IMG/VR virus record: IMGVR_UViG_3300047462_000016
Coordinates: 1-25,446 of that record
Length of the DNA stretch: 25,446 bases
Direction: 5' to 3' (one strand)
DNA from: a virus
This document shows, in pieces, positions 22,668 to 25,446 of this stretch (position 1 is its first letter; every line of letters starts with the position of its first letter). Below the pieces are notes generated by a model that saw nothing but the letters and a program-made list of their open reading frames with translations, was not told the DNA's origin and ran no database searches. The translations under genes were made by a program, and so were the position numbers.

Positions 22668-23711
22668 GTGCCCTACTCCGCAGGCTCCTTCTCGCTCTAC
22701 GCAACCGGCAATCCGGTTGTAACGGGTACGACTATTTCAAGTTCCTGGGCGAACAATACCCTTTCAGACATTGCAACGGGTCTTTCTACCTGCGTCCTTA
22801 AAGACGGTTCCCAGACGATCACGGCCAATCTGCCGATGTCGTCATTCAAGATTACCGGCCTTGCTGCGGGAAGCACTAACGGAGACTCAGTTAGATACGA
22901 GCAAGTCATAGGGGCTTTTCTTCCGATCACTGGCGGAACGCTTACCGGCAACCTGCTCTTTACCGATGCGACCTATGACATTGGAGCATCGGGAGCGACA
23001 AGGCCGCGTGACCTGTTCCTGTCCAGAAACGCAGTCATTGGCGGCACGATAAATGTTACCGGGCATACCACCTTCGAGGGCGTGACTTCCACAGGAGCTA
23101 CGGGAACCGGGAAGCTTGTGTATGACGGCTCCCCGACCTTGGTAACGGCGGTCCTTGGTTCATCCACCGCAACGACACAATCGGCTGGTGATAACTCGAC
23201 CAAAGTAGCGACTACTGCTTACGCGGATCGGCTTGCGCCTAGGCTCGGCACGCCTGTAGCCACCACCAGCGGAACGTCTGTCACAATCAACAACGCGATA
23301 CCAAGTACCGCGAAGGTCATCCAAGTCACATTCAAGGGCGTCTCGACCAATGGAACGGACGCTTTACTGCTAAGAATTGGTCCTTCTGGCGGTGTGGCGA
23401 CGTCAGGATACAACTCCTCAAGCGTATCCCTCGACACTGGCGGCGCCAACGGAACTTCCACAGTGGGATTTCTCATCACGCACAGCAATTCAGGAAGAAT
23501 AATGAACGGGATTTTGACGCTGGCGCTTGAGAATTCTTCCTCAAATAGCTGGTGTCTTTCCGGGGCTCTCAACGATCTTACTGTGTCTGCGGTCGTGATT
23601 TTGTGCGCAGGAACAGTATCCCTGAGCGGCGCGCTTTCGCAAATCGCTCTTACTACCACAGGCGGCACAAATGCTTTTAATGCCGGAGAGGCCAACGTAA
23701 TTTACTTGTAA
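22668..23711 (+). CDS. Tail fibre/spike protein
   Basis: Protein of 347 residues. The N-terminal virion-attachment part (SFSLYATGNPVVTGTTISS, LSDIATGLSTCVLKDG) is characteristic of podophage tail fibres. The central repeats typical of trimeric fibres include GGTLTGNLLF, GGTINVTGHTTFEG and STKVATTAYAD. The C-terminal half (about 190-347) is a Ser/Gly/Thr-rich beta domain, probably the receptor-binding tip. It is short for a fibre and has no peptidase or depolymerase motif. GTG start has GGGGA 6 bases upstream. Confidence 0.75.
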   Translation: MPYSAGSFSLYATGNPVVTGTTISSSWANNTLSDIATGLSTCVLKDGSQTITANLPMSSFKITGLAAGSTNGDSVRYEQVIGAFLPITGGTLTGNLLFTDATYDIGASGATRPRDLFLSRNAVIGGTINVTGHTTFEGVTSTGATGTGKLVYDGSPTLVTAVLGSSTATTQSAGDNSTKVATTAYADRLAPRLGTPVATTSGTSVTINNAIPSTAKVIQVTFKGVSTNGTDALLLRIGPSGGVATSGYNSSSVSLDTGGANGTSTVGFLITHSNSGRIMNGILTLALENSSSNSWCLSGALNDLTVSAVVILCAGTVSLSGALSQIALTTTGGTNAFNAGEANVIYL

Positions 23712-23722
23712 AAAAGAGAACA

Positions 23723-24046
23723 ATGCCGCCAACAATAGAAGAACTCGCGGTTCGCATTGAGAAGGAAGTGGACAGCAGGGAGCGGGCAATAAAGTACGCT
23801 CACAACATGATGGAGGACATCAAGACCGCGTTTTCAGATTTCAAGTTTGATTTCGGAAGATTGGGACAAAGGTTGGATTCCCACATCACAGAGGATCAGA
23901 AGATGGGCATTACGATCAAGGAGATTAAAGGCAGCCTGGAGGGCTTGAAAAGACTGGTCTGGATCGGTGTCGGCGGTGTCGTTGTCATTGCTGGCCTTCT
24001 GGCTGTGATCGGCGGAAGGCTGCTTACTCTGTTGAGCAAAGTCTGA
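23723..24046 (+). CDS. Small membrane protein with N-terminal coiled coil, lysis cassette
   Basis: Protein of 107 residues: a charged coiled-coil helix (about 5-78) followed by one membrane segment (about 79-101, WIGVGGVVVIAGLLAVIGG) and a short tail. The layout resembles XhlA-type lysis proteins and other single-span phage membrane proteins beside holins. AAAAGAGA precedes the ATG. The stop overlaps the next ATG (TGATG). Holin or co-holin function is inferred from location. Confidence 0.55.
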   Translation: MPPTIEELAVRIEKEVDSRERAIKYAHNMMEDIKTAFSDFKFDFGRLGQRLDSHITEDQKMGITIKEIKGSLEGLKRLVWIGVGGVVVIAGLLAVIGGRLLTLLSKV

Positions 24047-24255
24047 TGCCGAAGAAGAAAAGACGGTATTTTGTAGATGACTGGCGAACACTCCATAAGA
24101 CGTGGACATTCCGGCTTGGCATCCTTGTTGGCACGATTCCGCAGATTTACCAGCAGCTACCGTGGCTGAATGACTACATGCCGCTGGCTCACCTAACGAG
24201 CCTCTTGACCGTGTTTCTGCTGATCGGCAGGGCGTTGAATCAGGAGCCGAAGTGA
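24046..24255 (+). CDS. Holin-like small membrane protein
   Basis: Protein of 69 residues with a basic start (PKKKRR), DDWRTLHKTWTFRLG, and two hydrophobic segments (about 22-36 and 46-62). This DDWR-start two-span type is widespread in lysis cassettes of phages of Gram-negative hosts and is usually annotated as a holin. It overlaps its neighbours: one base upstream and GTGA (24252-24255) downstream. Confidence 0.6.
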   Translation: MPKKKRRYFVDDWRTLHKTWTFRLGILVGTIPQIYQQLPWLNDYMPLAHLTSLLTVFLLIGRALNQEPK

Positions 24256-24614
24256 CTTGGGAGTACGAACAGGCTACGGGCATCATGTCGCATAACGACA
24301 AGCTCGTAGCGCACGGGTATTCAGGGGCCGGAGATGGGAAGAATAATCCTGCCAAGCAGGAAGTGCAATGTGTCGGCCCGATTCCAGTCGGAACTTACAC
24401 TATTGAAGCGCCGATAGATACCAAAACGCATGGGCCTTACGCGATGCACCTGACACCTGATCCGAAGAATGAAATGTTCGGGCGGTCTGCCTTTATGATC
24501 CACGGGGATTCAGTGGTGCATCCTGGGACGGCAAGCGAGGGCTGTATCATTCTCCCCAGAGCAGTAAGGGAGCAGATTTGGGCATCCGGTGATAGAACCT
24601 TGGAGGTTATATGA
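24252..24614 (+). CDS. DUF2778/Tlde1-like L,D-transpeptidase-fold lysis protein
   Basis: Protein of 120 residues. VGPIPVGTYTI (41-51), GPYAMHLTPDP (61-71), GRSAFMIHGDS (77-87) and ASEGCIILPR (94-103) form the L,D-transpeptidase-like signature, with His84 and Cys98 as the expected catalytic pair. This matches DUF2778/Tlde1-type proteins, which cut or exchange peptides in peptidoglycan. Placed between holin-like genes and spanins, where an endolysin is expected, it probably attacks the cell wall. No signal peptide is present, so it would need the holin. GTG overlaps the previous stop by 4 bases; the stop overlaps the next ATG by 4. Confidence 0.65.
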   Translation: MTWEYEQATGIMSHNDKLVAHGYSGAGDGKNNPAKQEVQCVGPIPVGTYTIEAPIDTKTHGPYAMHLTPDPKNEMFGRSAFMIHGDSVVHPGTASEGCIILPRAVREQIWASGDRTLEVI

Positions 24615-24745
24615 CAGACCCTGAAAGCACACTACCGCCGATCAAAGCCGCAGTGAAGTCAATCTGGGCTTGGGGCTGGGCGCATACCGCGATCTCTGCG
24701 GCGTTGCTTGGATTCCTACTTGGGTTTCTTGTGGGGAAGTGGTGA
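24611..24745 (+). CDS. 44-residue membrane peptide in the lysis cassette
   Basis: ATG at 24611 overlaps the preceding stop as ATGA (24611-24614) and has GGAGG 8 bases upstream. The 44-residue product has a short polar N-terminus, a Trp-rich juxtamembrane part (IWAWGWAHT) and one membrane segment (about 27-42, AISAALLGFLLGFLVG). It may be a second holin or antiholin-like peptide. Its frame continues without interruption after its TGA (24743-24745) for 63 more codons. Confidence 0.6.
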   Translation: MTDPESTLPPIKAAVKSIWAWGWAHTAISAALLGFLLGFLVGKW

Positions 24746-24937
24746 GTTCCGGTCTCTCCCGGATGCCACGCCAAAGGCAGCGTTTACCGCTGGGGATTAA
24801 CGGATTCTCCAGCTACCGACATGTTGGTTGTGACCGGAGAGATTGCGCTCTCGGCTCTCCCGGCGATGATCCGGTTGAGTTCGATGGCTATGGCTCATCA
24901 GACCGCTTCCACCTACGATCACAAGCCAAAATTCTAA
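24746..24937 (+). other. Open frame continuing past the TGA of the 44-residue gene
   Basis: The same frame as the 44-residue gene runs from GTT at 24746 to TAA at 24935-24937, encoding 63 residues (starting VPVSPGCHAKGSVYRWG, with LVVTGEIALSALPAMIR in the middle). The codons look ordinary for this phage, and protein-like patterning is better here than in the other two frames. No ATG, GTG or TTG starts it near the TGA; the first ATG is at 24821 with no ribosome binding site. It may be a TGA readthrough extension, a gene with a non-standard start, or noncoding. Confidence 0.3.
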
Positions 24938-24941
24938 CCCA

Positions 24942-25304
24942 ATGCTCGCCTATCTCATAGCAGGAATTGCAGCCCTTGGCCTCCTCGCCGGGGTTGGCTA
25001 CAAGGTCCGTCAGACAGGATATGAATCCTGCAAGATGGAATGGGCCGAATCGGACAAAAAGATACAGGCTGACGTAGAGGCCGAGAAAGCCCGTTTAGAA
25101 GCCCTCAGAGCGAAGCAAGACCAGCAAGCCACCAAGAGGTTATCCGATGCCAGAAAACAGTCTGCGGCCCTGTACGCAAGCCTGGAAGCGCATATCAAGG
25201 CTTCCGGTGCTGCTGCTAATTGCCCTCTTCCTTCAAGCTTGCTCGACGACTGGAACAAGGCCAACCAAGGTAAAGGCACCGGAGCAATGCCTCCAGCTCG
25301 CTGA
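24942..25304 (+). CDS. Rz-like inner-membrane spanin
   Basis: Protein of 120 residues: one N-terminal membrane segment (about 2-20, LAYLIAGIAALGLLAGVGY), then a charged periplasmic coiled coil (about 30-95), the layout of an Rz-type i-spanin. The Rz1-type gene starts inside it in another frame. Spanins fuse the inner and outer membranes at the end of lysis of Gram-negative hosts. No clear Shine-Dalgarno precedes the ATG. Confidence 0.75.
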   Translation: MLAYLIAGIAALGLLAGVGYKVRQTGYESCKMEWAESDKKIQADVEAEKARLEALRAKQDQQATKRLSDARKQSAALYASLEAHIKASGAAANCPLPSSLLDDWNKANQGKGTGAMPPAR

Positions 25305-25431
25305 AGCCCCGCCCCTTCTTACCGATCCAACCCTAGCCGGAGCGGTAAGAAACCACGCTATTGCAATGCAGCAGTATTGGGAGCTGGCGGAACGTCACCG
25401 CTGCTTGGCTGAGTTTGAGGCAAACCGATAG
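25147..25431 (+). CDS. Rz1-like outer-membrane lipoprotein spanin
   Basis: Protein of 94 residues, nested in the +1 frame of the Rz-like gene and extending 127 bases beyond it. A basic start and hydrophobic helix (VLLLIALFLQ, 21-30) lead to the lipobox LQAC with Cys32, followed by a Pro-containing tail. After processing it would be a 63-residue outer-membrane lipoprotein that pairs with the i-spanin. The partly overlapping arrangement is typical of Rz/Rz1 pairs. Confidence 0.75.
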   Translation: MPENSLRPCTQAWKRISRLPVLLLIALFLQACSTTGTRPTKVKAPEQCLQLAEAPPLLTDPTLAGAVRNHAIAMQQYWELAERHRCLAEFEANR

Positions 25432-25446
25432 CGGCGGTTTATGAGA

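Noticed and set aside
24670-24960. 96-codon frame, or a GTG start at 24742, between the membrane peptide and the spanins
   Set aside because: Arg/Cys/Ser-rich translation with rare Arg codons and no family pattern; the frame continuing the 44-residue gene looks more protein-like.
1-25446. CRISPR arrays or insertion sequences
   Set aside because: No regularly spaced repeats, terminal inverted repeats or transposase genes were seen.

Overview
The window is a stretch of a tailed-phage genome. The packaging and head genes, a P22 gp10-like DNA-stabilisation protein, large glycine/glutamine-rich ejection-type proteins, a short tail-fibre gene, and the absence of any sheath or tape-measure gene all suggest a short-tailed (podovirus-like) phage. 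The Rz/Rz1-type spanins point to a Gram-negative host, probably a proteobacterium; that is inference, and no host marker gene is present. No integrase or replication gene lies in the window.

Layout. (1) 38-3173, minus strand: six genes, each overlapping the next by 4 bases: a DNA-binding protein with a degenerate HNH-like segment, two small zinc-binding proteins, a small HTH (NUMOD1-like) protein, a compact NeuC-like UDP-GlcNAc 2-epimerase and a truncated NeuB-like sialic/nonulosonic acid synthase. (2) About 3256-3630: a gene-free region with a long hairpin and a closed multi-hairpin domain, best explained as a structured noncoding RNA; its layout recalls HEARO/omega RNA. (3) 3640-6028, plus strand: a hypothetical gene, a terminase small-subunit-like gene, terminase large subunit and small genes. 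(4) 6018-11036: portal, small virion-type genes including a pair of paralogues, and a scaffold-like protein. (5) 11055-12898: the major capsid gene, split after codon 13 by an 812-nt group I intron. The P1 loop of this intron carries an HNH endonuclease gene on the opposite strand. (6) 12911-23711: decoration-like protein, a DUF115/MptE-Maf-like putative glycosyltransferase, adaptor-like protein, gp10-like protein, GNAT-like protein, three internal/ejection-type proteins and a tail fibre. (7) 23723-25431: lysis cassette with two or three small membrane proteins, an L,D-transpeptidase/DUF2778-like protein and nested spanins.

How it works together: the plus-strand genes form one tightly packed late operon from packaging to lysis. 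The most notable features are the capsid-gene intron with an antisense homing endonuclease in L1, the candidate structured RNA, the co-occurrence of NeuB, NeuC and a Maf-like DUF115 protein (a possible phage route to nonulosonic acid glycosylation of the virion or cell surface), and two genes that appear to start at ATT.
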